The notes below the pieces were generated by a model that worked only from the letters and a program-made list of their open reading frames with translations, had not been told where the DNA came from and ran no database searches. Position numbers and translations under genes: made by a program. 64,000 nucleotides of DNA, taken from NCBI GenBank assembly GCA_019054805.1, contig JAHQIY010000029.1:124001-188000 (forward strand). The letters run 5' to 3'. Positions 28,901 to 41,826 of this stretch are shown piece by piece. This DNA comes from Brachionus manjavacas (lineage: Eukaryota > Rotifera > Eurotatoria > Ploima > Brachionidae). Position 1 is the stretch's first letter. The number at the start of each line of letters is the position of its first letter.

Positions 28901-31900
28901 AGAAATTTGAATGAACTACAGGAATTTGTGATTCTTTTTTTTAATTTTGATGAACAGAATACTTTGAACAGATCTTACTTTACTTGTTGAACAATTTTTT
29001 TACTTTTTCGGGTGCACAGTTAAACTTGACGAACATTTTTTTACTGTTTCGAGGAATTTGAATGAACTACAGGAATTTGTGATTCCTTTTCTTTTAATTT
29101 TGATGAACAGAATACTTTGAACAGATCTTACTTTACTTGACGAACATTTTTTTACTGTTTCGAGAAATTTGAATGACTTACAGGAAGTTGTGATATTCTT
29201 TTTTAAATTTTGATGAACAGAATACTTTGAACAGATCTTACTTTACAATTTGACAATTTTATTAATCTGTCACAATCAATTTGCTCAGTTTTACTTGACG
29301 AAAATTTATTAGATTTTATTACTGTTTCGAGGAATTTGAATGACTAACAGGAAGTTGTGATTTTTTTTTTTAAATTTTGATGAACAGAATACTTTGAACA
29401 CATAAAACTTTGTGATTTTACAATTTTATTAATTTCTAACAATCAATTTGCTCAGTTAAACTTGACGAACATTTTTTTACTGTTTCGAGAAATTTGAATG
29501 AACTACAGGAATTTGTGATTCTTTTTTTTTTATTTTGATGAACAGAATACTTTGAACAGATCTTACTTGACTTGACGAACATTTTTTAACTTTTCGAGAA
29601 ATTTGAATGACTTACAGGAAGTTGTGATATTCTTTTTTAAATTTTAATGAAAAGAATACTTTGAACAGTTCTTACCTTACTTGACGAACATTTTTTAACT
29701 TTTCGAGAAATTTGAATGACTTACAGGAAGTTGTGATATTCTTTTTTAAATTTTGATGAACAGAATACTTTGAACAGATCTTACTTTGCAATTTGACAAT
29801 TTTATTAATCTGTCACAATCAATTTGCTCAGTTTTACTTGACGAAAATTTATTACATTTTTTTACTGTTTCGAGGAATTTAAATGACTAACAGGAAGTTG
29901 TGATTTTTTTTTTTTAAATTTTGATGAACAGAATACTTTGAACACATAAAACTTTGTGATTTTACAATTTTATCAATTTGTAACAATCAATTTGCTCAGT
30001 TTAACTTGACGAACATTTTTTTAAAGTTTCGAGGAATTTGAATGAACTACAGGAATTTGTGATTCCTTTTTTTTTTAAAAATTTTGATGAACAGAATACT
30101 TTGAACAGATCTTACTTTACTTGTTGAACATTTTTTACTGTTTCGAGGAATTTGAACGAAATATTAGAATGTTGAGATTTTTGTTTTATATTTTGATGAA
30201 CAGAATACTTTGAACAGATCTTACTTTACTTGACGAACATTTTTTAACTTTTCGAGAAATTTGAATGACTTACAGGAAGTTGTGATATTCTTTTTTAAAT
30301 TTTAATGAAAAGAATACTTTGAACAGTTCTTACCTTACTTGACGAACATTTTTAACTTTTCGAGAAATTTGAATGACTTACAGGAAGTTGTGATATTCTT
30401 TTTTAAATTTTGATGAACAGAATACTTTGAACAGATCTTACTTTGCAATTTGACAATTTTATTAATCTGTCACAATCAATTTGCTCAGTTTTACTTGACG
30501 AAAATTTATTACATTTTTTTACTGTTTCGAGGAATTTAAATGACTAACAGGAAGTTGTGATTTTTTTTTTAATTTTGATGAACAGAATACTTTGAACAGA
30601 TCTTACTTGACTTGACGAACATTTTTTAACTTTTCGAGAAATTTGAATGACTTACAGGAAGTTGTGATATTCTTTTTTAAATTTTAATGAAAAGAATACT
30701 TTGAACAGTTCTTACCTTACTTGACGAACATTTTTTTAACTTTTCGAGAAATTTGAATGACTTACAGGAAGTTGTGATATTCTTTTTTAAATTTTGATGA
30801 ACAGAATACTTTGAACAGATCTTACTTTGCAATTTGACAATTTTATTAATCTGTCACAATCAATTTGCTCAGTTTTACTTGACGAAAATTTATTACATTT
30901 TTTTACTGTTTCGAGGAATTTAAATGACTAACAGGAAGTTGTGATTTTTTTTTTTTTAATTTTGATGAACAGAATACTTTGAACAGATCTTACTTGACTT
31001 GACGAACATTTTTTAACTTTTCGAGAAATTTGAATGACTTACAGGAAGTTGTGATATTCTTTTTTAAATTTTAATGAAAAGAATACTTTGAACAGTTCTT
31101 ACCTTACTTGACGAACATTTTTTAACTTTTCGAGAAATTTGAATGACTTACAGGAAGTTGTGATATTCTTTTTTAAATTTTGATGAACAGAATACTTTGA
31201 ACAGATCTTACTTTGCAATTTGACAATTTTATTAATCTGTCACAATCAATTTGCTCAGTTTTACTTGACGAAAATTTATTAGATTTTATTACTATTTCGA
31301 GGAATTTGAATGACTTACAGGAAGTTGTGATATTCTTTTTTAAATTTTGATGAACAGAATACTTTGAACAGATCTTACTTTGCAATTTGACAATTTTATT
31401 AATCTGTCACAATCAATTTGCTCAGTTTTACTTGACGAAAATTTATTACATTTTTTTACTGTTTCGAGGAATTTAAATGACTAACAGGAAGTTGTGATTT
31501 TTTTTTTAATTTTGATGAACAGAATACTTTGAACAGATCTTACTTGACTTGACGAACATTTTTTAACTTTTCGAGAAATTTGAATGACTTACAGGAAGTT
31601 GTGATATTCTTTTTAAATTTTAATGAAAAGAATACTTTGAACAGTTCTTACCTTACTTGACGAACATTTTTTAACTTTTCGAGAAATTTGAATGACTTAC
31701 AGGAAGTTGTGATATTCTTTTTTAAATTTTGATGAACAGAATACTTTGAACAGATCTTACTTTGCAATTTGACAATTTTATTAATCTGTCACAATCAATT
31801 TGCTCAGTTTTTACTTGACGAAAATTTATTAGATTTTATTACTGTTTCGAGGAATTTGAATGACTAACAGGAAGTTGTGATTTTTTTTTTTAAATTTTGA

Positions 31901-33472
31901 TGAACAGAATACTTTGAACACATAAAACTTTGTGATTTTACAATTTTATTAATTTCTAACAATCAATTTGCTCAGTTAAACTTGACGAACATTTTTTTAC
32001 TGTTTCGAGAAATTTGAATGAAATTTCAGGAATTTGTGATTCTTTTTTATTTAAAAAAATTGATGAACAGAATACTTTGAACAGATCTTACTTTACTTGA
32101 CGAACATTTTTTAACTTTTCGAGAAATTTGAATGACTTACAGGAAGTTGTGATATTCTTTTTTAAATTTTGATGAAAAGAATACTTTGAACAGTTCTTAC
32201 CTTACTTGACGAACATTTTTTAACTTTTCGAGAAATTTGAATGACTTACAGGAAGTTGTGATATTCTTTTTTAAATTTTGATGAACAGAATACTTTGAAC
32301 AGATCTTACTTTGCAATTTGACAATTTTATTAATCTGTCACAATCAATTTGCTCAGTTTTACTTGACGAAAATTTATTACATTTTTTTACTGTTTCGAGG
32401 AATTTAAATGACTAACAGGAAGTTGTGATTTTTTTTTTTTAAATTTTGATGAACAGAATACTTTGAACACATAAAACTTTGTGATTTTACAATTTTTTTA
32501 ATCTGTCACAATCAATTTGCTCAGTTTAACTTAACGAACATTTTTTTACTGTTTCGAGAAATTTGAATGAAATTTCAGGAATTTGTGATTCTTTTTTTTT
32601 TTAAATTTTGATGAACAGAATACTTTGAACAGATCTTACTTTGCAATTTGACAATTTTATTAATCTGTCACAATCAATTTGCTCAGTTTAACTTGACGAA
32701 CATTTTTTTACTGTTTCGAGGAATTTGAATGAACTATAGGAATTTGTGATTCCTATTTTTTTAAATTTTACAATTTTATTAATCTGTAACAATCAATTTG
32801 TTCAGTTTTACTTGACGATTATTTTTTAACTTTTTGTAGGCATTTGAATGTAATTTCAGGAAGTTGTGTTACTTTTTTTTTTTAAATTTTGATGAACAGA
32901 ATACTTTGAACAGATATTACTTTACTTGACGAACATTTTTTTACTGTTTCGAGAAATTTGAATGAACTACAGGAATTTGTGATTCTTTTTTTTAATTTTG
33001 ATGAACAGAATACTTTGAACAGATCTTACTTTACTTGTTGAACAATTTTTTTACTTTTTCGGGTGCACAGTTAAACTTGACGAACATTTTTTTACTGTTT
33101 CGAGGAATTTGAATGAACTACAGGAATTTGTGATTCCTTTTTTTTTAATTTTGATGAACAGAATACTTTGAACAGATCTTACTTTACTTGACGAACATTT
33201 TTTTACTGTTTCGAGGAATTTGAATGAATTACAGTAATTTGTGATTCTTTTTTTTTTAATTTTGATGAACAGAATACTTTGAACAGATCTTACTTTACTT
33301 ATTGAACATTTTTTTACTGTTTCGAGGAATTTGAACGAAATATTAGAATGTTGTGATTTTTTTTTTTTTTATATTTTGATGAACAGAATACTTTGAACAG
33401 ATCTTACTTTACTTGACGAACATTTTTTTACTTTTTCGGGGAATTTGAATGAACTACAGGAATTTGTGAATC
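22979..33472 (-). repeat. Satellite block S6, minus orientation (largest block)
   Basis: About 10.5 kb. The first 4 kb follows S4 of unit 1. From about 28 kb the array becomes more uniform around a compound of short monomers with GACTTACAGGAAGTTGTGAT and one long monomer containing TTACTTGACGAAAATTTATT. This compound recurs near 29.6, 30.3, 30.75, 31.1, 31.6 and 32.2 kb, a local higher-order repeat of roughly 350-600 bp that is absent from S1. Sequence similarity between adjacent compounds is very high, suggesting recent expansion. Confidence 0.93.
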
Positions 33473-34822
33473 ACAAATTTCTGTAGCAAATTGATTGTGA
33501 CAGATTAAAAAAATTGTAAAATCACAAAGTTTTATGTGTTCAAAGTATTCTGTTCATCAAAATTTAAAAAAAAAAGAATCACAAATTTCTGAAGTTCATT
33601 CAAATTCTTCGAAACAGTAAAAAAATGTTCGTCAAGTTTAACTGTGCAAATTGATTGTTACAAATTTAAAAAAATGGAAAATCGCAAGTATTAGTGTTTT
33701 CTGTTAATCAAAATTTAAAAAAAAAAAATCACAACTTCCTTTTGGTCATTCAAATTCCTCGAAACAGTAAAAAAATGTAATAAATTTTCGTCAAGTAAAA
33801 CTGAACAAATTGATTGTGACAGATTAAAAAAATTGTTAAATCACAAAGTTTAAAGTGTTCAAAGTATTCTGTTAATCAAATTAAAAAAAAATTGAATCAG
33901 AACCTCCTGAAGTTCATTCAAATTCCTACAAAATGTTAAAAATTTTTGTCAAGTTAAACTGAGCAAATTGATTGTGACAGATTAATAAAATTGTCAAATT
34001 GCAAAGTAAGATCTGTTCAAAGTATTCTGTTCATCAAAATTTAAAAAAAAAAAGAATCACAACTTCCTGATATTTCATTCAAATTTCTCGAAAAGTTAAA
34101 AAATGTTCGTCAAATAAGGTAAGAACTGTTCAAAGTATTCTTTTCATCAAAATTTAAAAAAAAAAAGAATCACAACTTCCTGATATTTCATTCAAATTTC
34201 TCGAAAAGTTAAAAAATGTTCGTCAAATAAGGTAAGAACTGTTCAAAGTATTCTTTTCATCAAAATTTAAAAAAGAATATCACAACTTCCTGTAAGTCAT
34301 TCAAATTTCTCGAAAAGTTAAAAAATGTTCGTCAAGTAAAGTAAGATTTGTTCAAAGTATTCTGTTCATCAAAATTTAAAAAAAAAAGAATCACAAATTA
34401 CTGTAATTCATTCAAATTCCTCGAAACAGTAAAAAAATGTTCGTCAAGTTTAACTGTGCAAATTGATTGTTACAAATTTAAAAAAATGGAAAATCGCATA
34501 GTTAGAAGTGTTAGTGTTTTCTGTTAATCAAAATTTAAAAAAAAAAAATCACAACTTCCTTTTGGTCATTCAAATTCCTCGAAACAGTAAAAAAATGTAA
34601 TAAATTTTCGTCAAGTAAAACTGTGCACCCGAAAAAGTAAAAAAAATGTTCAACAAGTAAAGTAAGATCTGTTCAAAGTATTCTGTTCATCAAAATTAAA
34701 ATAAAAAGAATCACAAATTCCTCTAGTTCATTCAAATTTCTCGAAACAGTAAAAAAATGTTCGTCAAGTTTAACTGTGCACCCGAAAAAGTAAAAAAATT
34801 GTTCAACAAGTAAAGTAAGATC
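33473..34822 (+). repeat. Satellite block S7, plus orientation, with head-to-head junction
   Basis: At 33470-33480 the array flips: ...GGAATTTGTGA meets ATCACAAATTTC, so two arrays meet head to head inside the GAATCACAA box. The block runs to about 34822, where a monomer breaks off after AAGTAAGATCT and the large palindrome begins. Confidence 0.92.
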
Positions 34823-35458
34823 TATTTTATAAATTATACAAATTAAATTAATTATAAAATCTTAATATAAAAAGCAGGCTTTTGAAAAACCAAAATGCAA
34901 AGATGAAATTATGGGAGAAAAAATAATTTTTGCTCAAAATAAGAAGTGATATTCGAATCAAGATATATCGAATATCATACTCCATTGAGTAATTGCTAAC
35001 AAGTAGTTTCTTCATTTTTTCCTGAACTTAAAAAATTTAAAAATGCCTTACCTCTATTTATTTCAACATATCGTTATTCTTTTAGCTTATTTCAAAAAAA
35101 AGTCATTTTAATCCTAAAACATTATTTTTTAATACAAAAAAAATAATTAAAATAAAAAAAATAATTTTTCCTCAAGATAAGAAATTATTTTCCAAAAAAA
35201 CAGTCTAAACTAAAATTGAAACACGGGTTTTTTTTTAAGCAATTTTTGTACTAAAAATTAATTTTTATTCAAAAAAATAATTATTATTCAAATAAATAAT
35301 TTTTCTTCTTGATAAGAAATTATTTTGAAAATAACTTTTTTCTCTAAAAATAACATTTTGAGATAAAATAAGTAGTTATTTCAAAAGCACATTCTAATCC
35401 AAAATTGAAAAATGTTGTTTTTTCAGCAATATTCGAAATAAATATTAATTAAATTGCA

Positions 35459-35960
35459 TCAAAAATAATTTTTTCTTTGAATGATAGATGATTTTTTGCT
35501 TGAAAAAAGATCATTTTTCTCAAAAATAATAATTTTAGCAAAAAAAAGATCATTTTTTTTCAAAAGAAAATATTCTGTTAAATAAAAGATGATTTTAGTA
35601 AAAAAAAGATGATTTTTGCTTGAAAAAAGATCATTTTTCTCAAAAATAATAATTTTAGCATTAAAAAAGATCATTTTTTCTTAAAAATAATAATTTTTGC
35701 AAAATAAAAGATGATTTCTTCTCAAAAATAATAATATTTGCAAAATAAAAGATCATTTTTGCTTGAAAATATTAATTTTTGAATTAAAAAAGATGCTTTT
35801 TTCTTAAAAATAATAATTTTTGCAAAATAAAAGATAATTATTTCTAAAAAATAATGATTTTAGCAAAAAAAAAGATGATTTCTTCTCAAAAATAATAATT
35901 TTTACTTGAAAAAAAATCATTTTTGCTTGAAAATAATAATTTTTGCTTTTAATATTTATT
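35459..35960 (+). repeat. Degenerate tandem repeat, mirrored at 38660-39160
   Basis: A run of imperfect units of about 40 bp built on AAAAATAATAATTTTTGC and AAAAGATGATTT. It is carried into both palindrome arms. The derived ORF (35459-35674) is a repeat artefact rich in Lys, Phe and Ile. Confidence 0.75.
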
Positions 35961-35966
35961 TTTTGG

Positions 35967-36110
35967 AAGAGCGCTGTAATTCAAGGCTTAATATAATAAA
36001 ATATCTCTCAAATAGGAAATGGAGTCTAAAATCAAAAATCTTAGGTAATCTTTACAAGTTTTTGATAGGATCAATCTTTGATTATACTTTCCTTGTTTAA
36101 AATCATTATC
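35967..36110 (+). mobile_element. LINE ORF2 C-terminal scrap, left palindrome arm
   Basis: Reads EERCNSRLNIIKYLS, WSLKSKILGNLYKFLIGS and IFDYTFLV. This is the pattern of the C-terminal region of LINE ORF2 downstream of the RT domain (compare GSILDYSFPCLN in the relic at 9.9 kb). A stop follows at once, and the element is otherwise absent. Confidence 0.6.
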
Positions 36111-38508
36111 AAAAACTAATATAAAAAAATACAACTTAGAACTCCCAAAAAAAGAAACAAGCCTTGGTCCAACAAAGCTATGTTTTAAAATCTGTACAAT
36201 TATTTATAGACAAAAGTTGTTTGCAGATTTTGAGATAGCTAACACCTAACGTGAAAATTCAAGGAAAATAGAATCAAAAAAATCTCGATAATTAATTTCA
36301 GTTTATTATTAAAATAAGATTTCAATTAATATAATCTTAAAATGCTTCAAACATTAAAGAAAGAATTGCATGATTGAGTTTGATTGTGAGTTGAGTTAGT
36401 GTCACTCAAAATCACACTCATACTCAAAGAAAATTGCGTGAAATTGTCTATTTTAAGGGCATTTTAAAATTGATGATCAGTTTAAAATATCATTTCAATC
36501 TTTAGATATTAAAATTAATCTTTGATTTTTTTAAATAATTTTAATAAATTTAAAATAATTGGAAAAAAATTTTCTCAATTCATTGATTCGTTCTTTTATG
36601 TTTTTTTTGAGTGATCCAATGTCCAAAAATACAAACTAGCCTTGTTCCAAAAGCTATGTTTTAAAATAAGTACAATAATTTTTAGACAAAAAAAGTTTTG
36701 CAAATGATTTATCTTAAACTTAATATAGTCAAGACAAAGGGGTTAAAGATAAAACCCAACGTGAAAATTCAAGGAAAATAGAATCAAAAAAATCTCGATA
36801 ATTAATTTCAGTTTATTATTAAAATAAGATTTCAATTAATATAATCTTAAAATGCTTCAAACATTAAAGAAAGAAAATAAAATGTTGAATACAACAAAAT
36901 ATGAATTGAATATTTGAAATTTAATAAGCAATTAAGGCTAAAAATTTTTTCAAGCTTTAAGGCAAAATAATTAGAAACAAAATATTTAATTATTCAATAA
37001 AATTAAAAAAAATTAAAAATCAAGTAAATACTTCAAAAGACAAGGCTTAGACAATGAACTTTTTTGTTCTTTATGATCCTTTTTAAAAAGTGCATAAAAC
37101 TTTTAGTTTCGTTCTTTTATGTTATTTTGAGTGATCCAATGTCCAAAAATACAAACTAGCCTTGTTCCAAAAAACTATGTTTTAAAATAAGTACAATAAT
37201 TTTTAGACAAAAAAGTTTTGCAAATGATTTATCTTAAACTTAATATAGTCAAGACAAAGGGGTTAAAGATAAAACCCAACGTGAAAATTCAAGGAAAATA
37301 GAATCAAAAAAATCTCGATAATTAATTTCAGTTTATTATTAAAATAAGATTTCAATTAATATAATCTTAAAATGCTTCAAACATTAAAGAAAGAAAATAA
37401 AATGTTGAATACAACAAAATATGAATTGAATATTTGAAATTTAATAAGCAATTAAGGCTAAAAATTATTGTACTTATTTTAAAAAATAGTTTTTTGGAAC
37501 AAGGCTAGTTTGCATTTTGGACATTAGATCACTCAAAAAAAACATAAAAGAACGAAACTAAAAGTTTTATGCACTTTTTAAAAAGGATCATAAAGAACAA
37601 AAAAGTTCATTGTCTAAGCCTTGTCTTTTGAAGTATTTACTTGATTTTTAATTTTGCCTTAAAGCTTGAAAAAATTTTTAGCCTTAATTGCTTATTAAAT
37701 TTCAAATATTCAATTCATATTTTGTTGTATTCAACATTTTATTTTCTTTCTTTAATGTTTGAAGCATTTTAAGATTATATTAATTGAAATCTTATTTTAA
37801 TAATAAACTGAAATTAATTATCGAGATTTTTTTGATTCTATTTTCCTTGAATTTTCACGTTGGGTTTTATCTTTAACCCCTTTGTCTTGACTATATTAAG
37901 TTTAAGATAAATCATTTGCAAAACTTTTTTTGTCTAAAAATTATTGTACTTATTTTAAAACATAGCTTTTTTGGAACAAGGCTAGTTTGTATTTTTGGAC
38001 ATTGGATCACTCAAAAAAAACATAAAAGAACGAATCAATGAATTGAGAAAATTTTTTTCCAATTATTTTAAATTTATTAAAATTATTTAAAAAAATCAAA
38101 GATTAATTTTAATATCTAAAGATTGAAATGATATTTTAAACTGATCATCAATTTTAAAATGCCCTTAAAATAGACAATTTCACGCAATTTTCTTTGAGTA
38201 TGAGTGTGATTTTGAGTGACACTAACTCAACTCACAATCAAACTCAATCATGCAATTCTTTCTTTAATGTTTGAAGCATTTTAAGATTATATTAATTGAA
38301 ATCTTATTTTAATAATAAACTGAAATTAATTATCGAGATTTTTTGATTCTATTTTCCTTGAATTTTCACGTTAGGTGTTAGCTATCTCAAAATCTGCAAA
38401 CAACTTTTGTCTATAAATAATTGTACAGATTTTAAAACATAGCTTTGTTGGACCAAGGCTTGTTTCTTTTTTGGGAGTTCTAAGTTGTATTTTTTTATAT
38501 TAGTTTTT

Positions 38509-38652
38509 GATAATGATTTTAAACAAGGAAAGTATAATCAAAGATTGATCCTATCAAAAACTTGTAAAGATTACCTAAGATTTTTGATTTTAGACTCCAT
38601 TTCCTATTTGAGAGATATTTTATTATATTAAGCCTTGAATTACAGCGCTCTT
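38509..38652 (-). mobile_element. LINE ORF2 C-terminal scrap, right palindrome arm
   Basis: Exact inverted counterpart of the scrap at 35967-36110, with the same 64-residue reading frame. It shows the LINE fragment was present before the palindrome formed. Confidence 0.6.
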
Positions 38653-39793
38653 CCAAAAAATAAATATTAAAAGCAAAAATTATTATTTTCAAGCAAAAAT
38701 GATTTTTTTTCAAGTAAAAATTATTATTTTTGAGAAGAAATCATCTTTTTTTTTGCTAAAATCATTATTTTTTAGAAATAATTATCTTTTATTTTGCAAA
38801 AATTATTATTTTTAAGAAAAAAGCATCTTTTTTAATTCAAAAATTAATATTTTCAAGCAAAAATGATCTTTTATTTTGCAAATATTATTATTTTTGAGAA
38901 AAAATGATCTTTTATTTTGCAAAAATTATTATTTTTAAGAAAAAATGATCTTTTTTAATGCTAAAATTATTATTTTTGAGAAAAATGATCTTTTTTCAAG
39001 CAAAAATCATCTTTTTTTTACTAAAATCATCTTTTATTTAACAGAATATTTTCTTTTGAAAAAAAATGATCTTTTTTTTGCTAAAATTATTATTTTTGAG
39101 AAAAAATGATCTTTTTTCAAGCAAAAATCATCTTTCATTCAAAGAAAAAATTATTTTTGATGCAATTTAATTAATATTTATTTCGAATATTGCTGAAAAA
39201 ACAACATTTTTCAATTTTGGATTAGAATGTGCTTTTGAAATAACTACTTATTTTATCTCAAAATGTTATTTTTAGAGAAAAAAGTTATTTTCAAAATAAT
39301 TTCTTATCAAGAAGAAAAATTATTTATTTGAATAATAATTATTTTTTGAATAAAAATTAATTTTTAGTACAAAAATTGCTTAAAAAAAAACCCGTGTTTC
39401 AATTTTAGTTTAGACTGTTTTTTGGAAAATAATTTCTTATCTTGAGGAAAAATTATTTTTTTATTTTAATTATTTTTTGTATTAAAAAATAATGTTTTAG
39501 GATTAAAATGACTTTTTTTGAAATAAGCTAAAAGAATAACGATATGTTGAAATAAATAGAGGTAAGGCATTTTTAAATTTTTTAAGTTCAGGAAAAAATG
39601 AAGAAACTACTTGTTAGCAATTACTCAATGGAGTATGATATTCGATATATCTTGATTCGAATATCACTTCTTATTTTGAGCAAAAATTATTTTTTCTCCC
39701 ATAGTTTCATCTTTGCATTTTGGTTTTTCAAAAGCCTGCTTTTTATATTAAGATTTTATAATTAATTTAATTTGTATAATTTATAAAATATAA

Positions 39794-40150
39794 TAAAAGC
39801 TTTTCAATTAAGATTCATCAAATATTATTTCAAATATTATTTTAAAATAAAAAAAAAATGTAAAAAAATCAAATATTCGAGAAAAAAAATTAGTAACTTA
39901 ACTAAAAAATAGGTGACAAAATTCTGGTCACTTATTCCATCTCTAAAAATTAGGGGTCCAGTCTTGATGTGATATAGGTAAGATTCACTGGACAAAAATA
40001 TGTAATCAACTGGTCAACTATGACTAAAGACACGATATTGGTTAAGATTGTATTATTAAAAAAAATCTTCTTTTATTAGCAAAAATGAACTTTTTTTGAG
40101 CATCTAGCAATATTTTGAATTAAAACCAAAGTTTTTTGTACTAAAAATAA
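39794..40150. other. Unique AT-rich spacer
   Basis: Sequence between the palindrome and X copy 4. No ORF or repeat was recognised, apart from ATTTTGAATTAAAACC..TTTTTTGTACTAAAAATAA directly before X copy 4, the kind of sequence also seen at the palindrome ends. It shows what may be the native left flank of X. Confidence 0.5.
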
Positions 40151-41826
40151 ATTTTTATTCAAGAAAGATAATTTTTATTCAAAAAACTAATTTTTCTACT
40201 AGATAAGAAATTATTTTGGAAAATAATTTTTTTCACTAAAAATAACAATTTGAGATAAAATAAGTGTTTATTTCTTTTTATTTATTGCTTTTTATGAAAT
40301 ATTTGAAATGAAAATCATTATTATTGTATAAAAACTAATTTTTGTTCAAAAAAGTTAAAATTCATTTTTTATCACGCATCAGAATGGGATCAATATTAAA
40401 AACAATATTTTTGTAAGAAAAATACATTTTTGCTAAAAAATTATTTAGCAAGAATAAAAGTCTAAAATAATTGTATAACTTAAATATAAACTTATAAAAT
40501 TAATCTTCAATTAATGATTAAAAATAATTAATTCTAGTCGTAAAAATCGAAAAAAGGGTATATATTTATCAATTTATTAGGTTTTTTAGAATTCAAATAT
40601 AAATTGATCTTAATTACCTTCTTTTCAAAAAAAATCTTTATTTTTCTATTTTATTGAGAAAATAAAATTAAACCAAAAATCATTTAAAATACTAATGATA
40701 TTTTATCTTGTTGTCTTTTTTTATATGAGAAAATTAAAAACGATAAAAAAATTATTTTGCATTTTGTTGCAATATTTTTTTATGTTTATTTTATTAAGTC
40801 TAGTAGGCTAGGTGACCATATTTCACTTATTATGTGAACAATTTTTGTTCTCGGGTTTTGTGAACTTTTAGTTTACTTAATTTTTGTCTTTACGGAAAGG
40901 TGAACCAAAATTGGAATATGTGAACAATTTATTAATTAGGTGAACAAAAGATTTTTATGGTTTCAGAGGAACACTTCTTTAGCAATATTAATGATATTTT
41001 ATGAGATTTCCTCATCGATATTAGTTAAGAAACCTTATCTTTTGGTTTGAAGAGCTAAGTAGATTCGAAAGCTTAACTAAATGTTATACTAAATATGTGC
41101 TTCAACTGCATTAAGATCATCCACTGTAATAAATTGTCAACATCTCTTTGAGATATAAAAAAATTTTCAAAATAATGTTCACTATTTGGCGAATAATCAA
41201 AAGTAAAAACAAAAAATAAATTATTATTAAATCTGTTCTTAATACAAAAAATGTGTGGACATTTTTTATAAAATGAATTACTCAGCTTATACTCAATTTC
41301 TTCCATCTCTCAAATTATGTCATTTTATTTATATTTTTCAATATTACCTATATTAAGACATTTTCTTTTTGCCAAAATTGACAAAAAAGACATTTTCTTT
41401 TTGCCAAAATTGACATTTTTTTGGAAATCAAAAAATTAAATAATTTTGCCGAAAGATGAGTCCAAGACCTTTCATTTAATATATAATTCTATTTGAACTC
41501 GTTTTTCCTTAATTAAAAGTAAAAGGTCCAAATTTCAATGCAAATAGAGTATTGTTCTTTTATTATTACTTTTGTGCAATTGTAAATATACTAGTAAATT
41601 TAATAAGAGTACTGGAGGTCCACGATTGACGCTCCAACTCCCAAAATCGCCCTATTTGCGGCTTTCTTATTTAAATAAATAAATAAATAAATAAAATTTA
41701 AATTTACTTTGTGTTTCATAAATTTTGAATAAAACAAAAAGCGGAACATTACTTTATTTTTATTACAAAATTTAGGTACTTGTTTTAAAATTTTAACATT
41801 TTCTTGTAAAAAGTGCTATTTTTTAG
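40151..41826 (-). mobile_element. X segment, copy 4 (no satellite flanks)
   Basis: Same orientation as copy 1 and nearly identical. Unlike the other three copies it has no satellite on either side. At its right end ATTTTTTAG continues as TAAAAAGTGTAAATAAGTTAAAAAT. A diverged version of this continuation occurs at 42397-42431 (AAGAAAAGTGTCAATAAG). Copy 4 is therefore the best candidate for the ancestral location, while the satellite-flanked copies were captured from here. Confidence 0.85.
41073..41306 (-). pseudogene. LINE endonuclease-like ORF relic in X copy 4 (77 residues)
   Basis: Same 77-residue reading frame as X copy 3 (MEEIEYKLSNSF start, SPNSEHYFENFF, SQRDVDNLLQW). The neighbouring frame again gives TVDDLNAVEAH. 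Two X copies in different contexts keep the same frame, but they are too similar for this to show selection. Confidence 0.45.

Larger units (their letters stand above)
34823..39793. repeat. Nearly perfect 5-kb palindrome
   Basis: The left arm (34823-37203) and right arm (37459-39793) are reverse complements around a centre near 37.31 kb. Identical 64-residue ORFs on opposite strands (35906-36100 plus, 38519-38713 minus) and mirrored landmarks (TTGCATGATTGAG at 36365 against CTCAATCATGCAA ending at 38254) fix the symmetry. The right arm lacks about 47 bp near 37650. The 255-bp spacer is itself a copy of sequence in the arms (compare 36686-36935). The outer 570 bp of each arm also form the F copies at 11.9-12.5 and 20.1-20.66 kb, where they adjoin satellite. 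No gene is inside except LINE scraps. Confidence 0.92.

Noticed and set aside
15431-31385. ORFs inside the satellite (15431-15637 and 31173-31385, minus strand)
   Set aside because: They are translations of monomers (KVRSVYSILFIKI-type repeats) that recur with indels and stops in every other monomer, so they are chance frames.
35459-35674. 71-residue minus-strand ORF with repeats
   Set aside because: Product of the degenerate 40-bp tandem repeat in the palindrome arm; mirrored in the other arm without selection.
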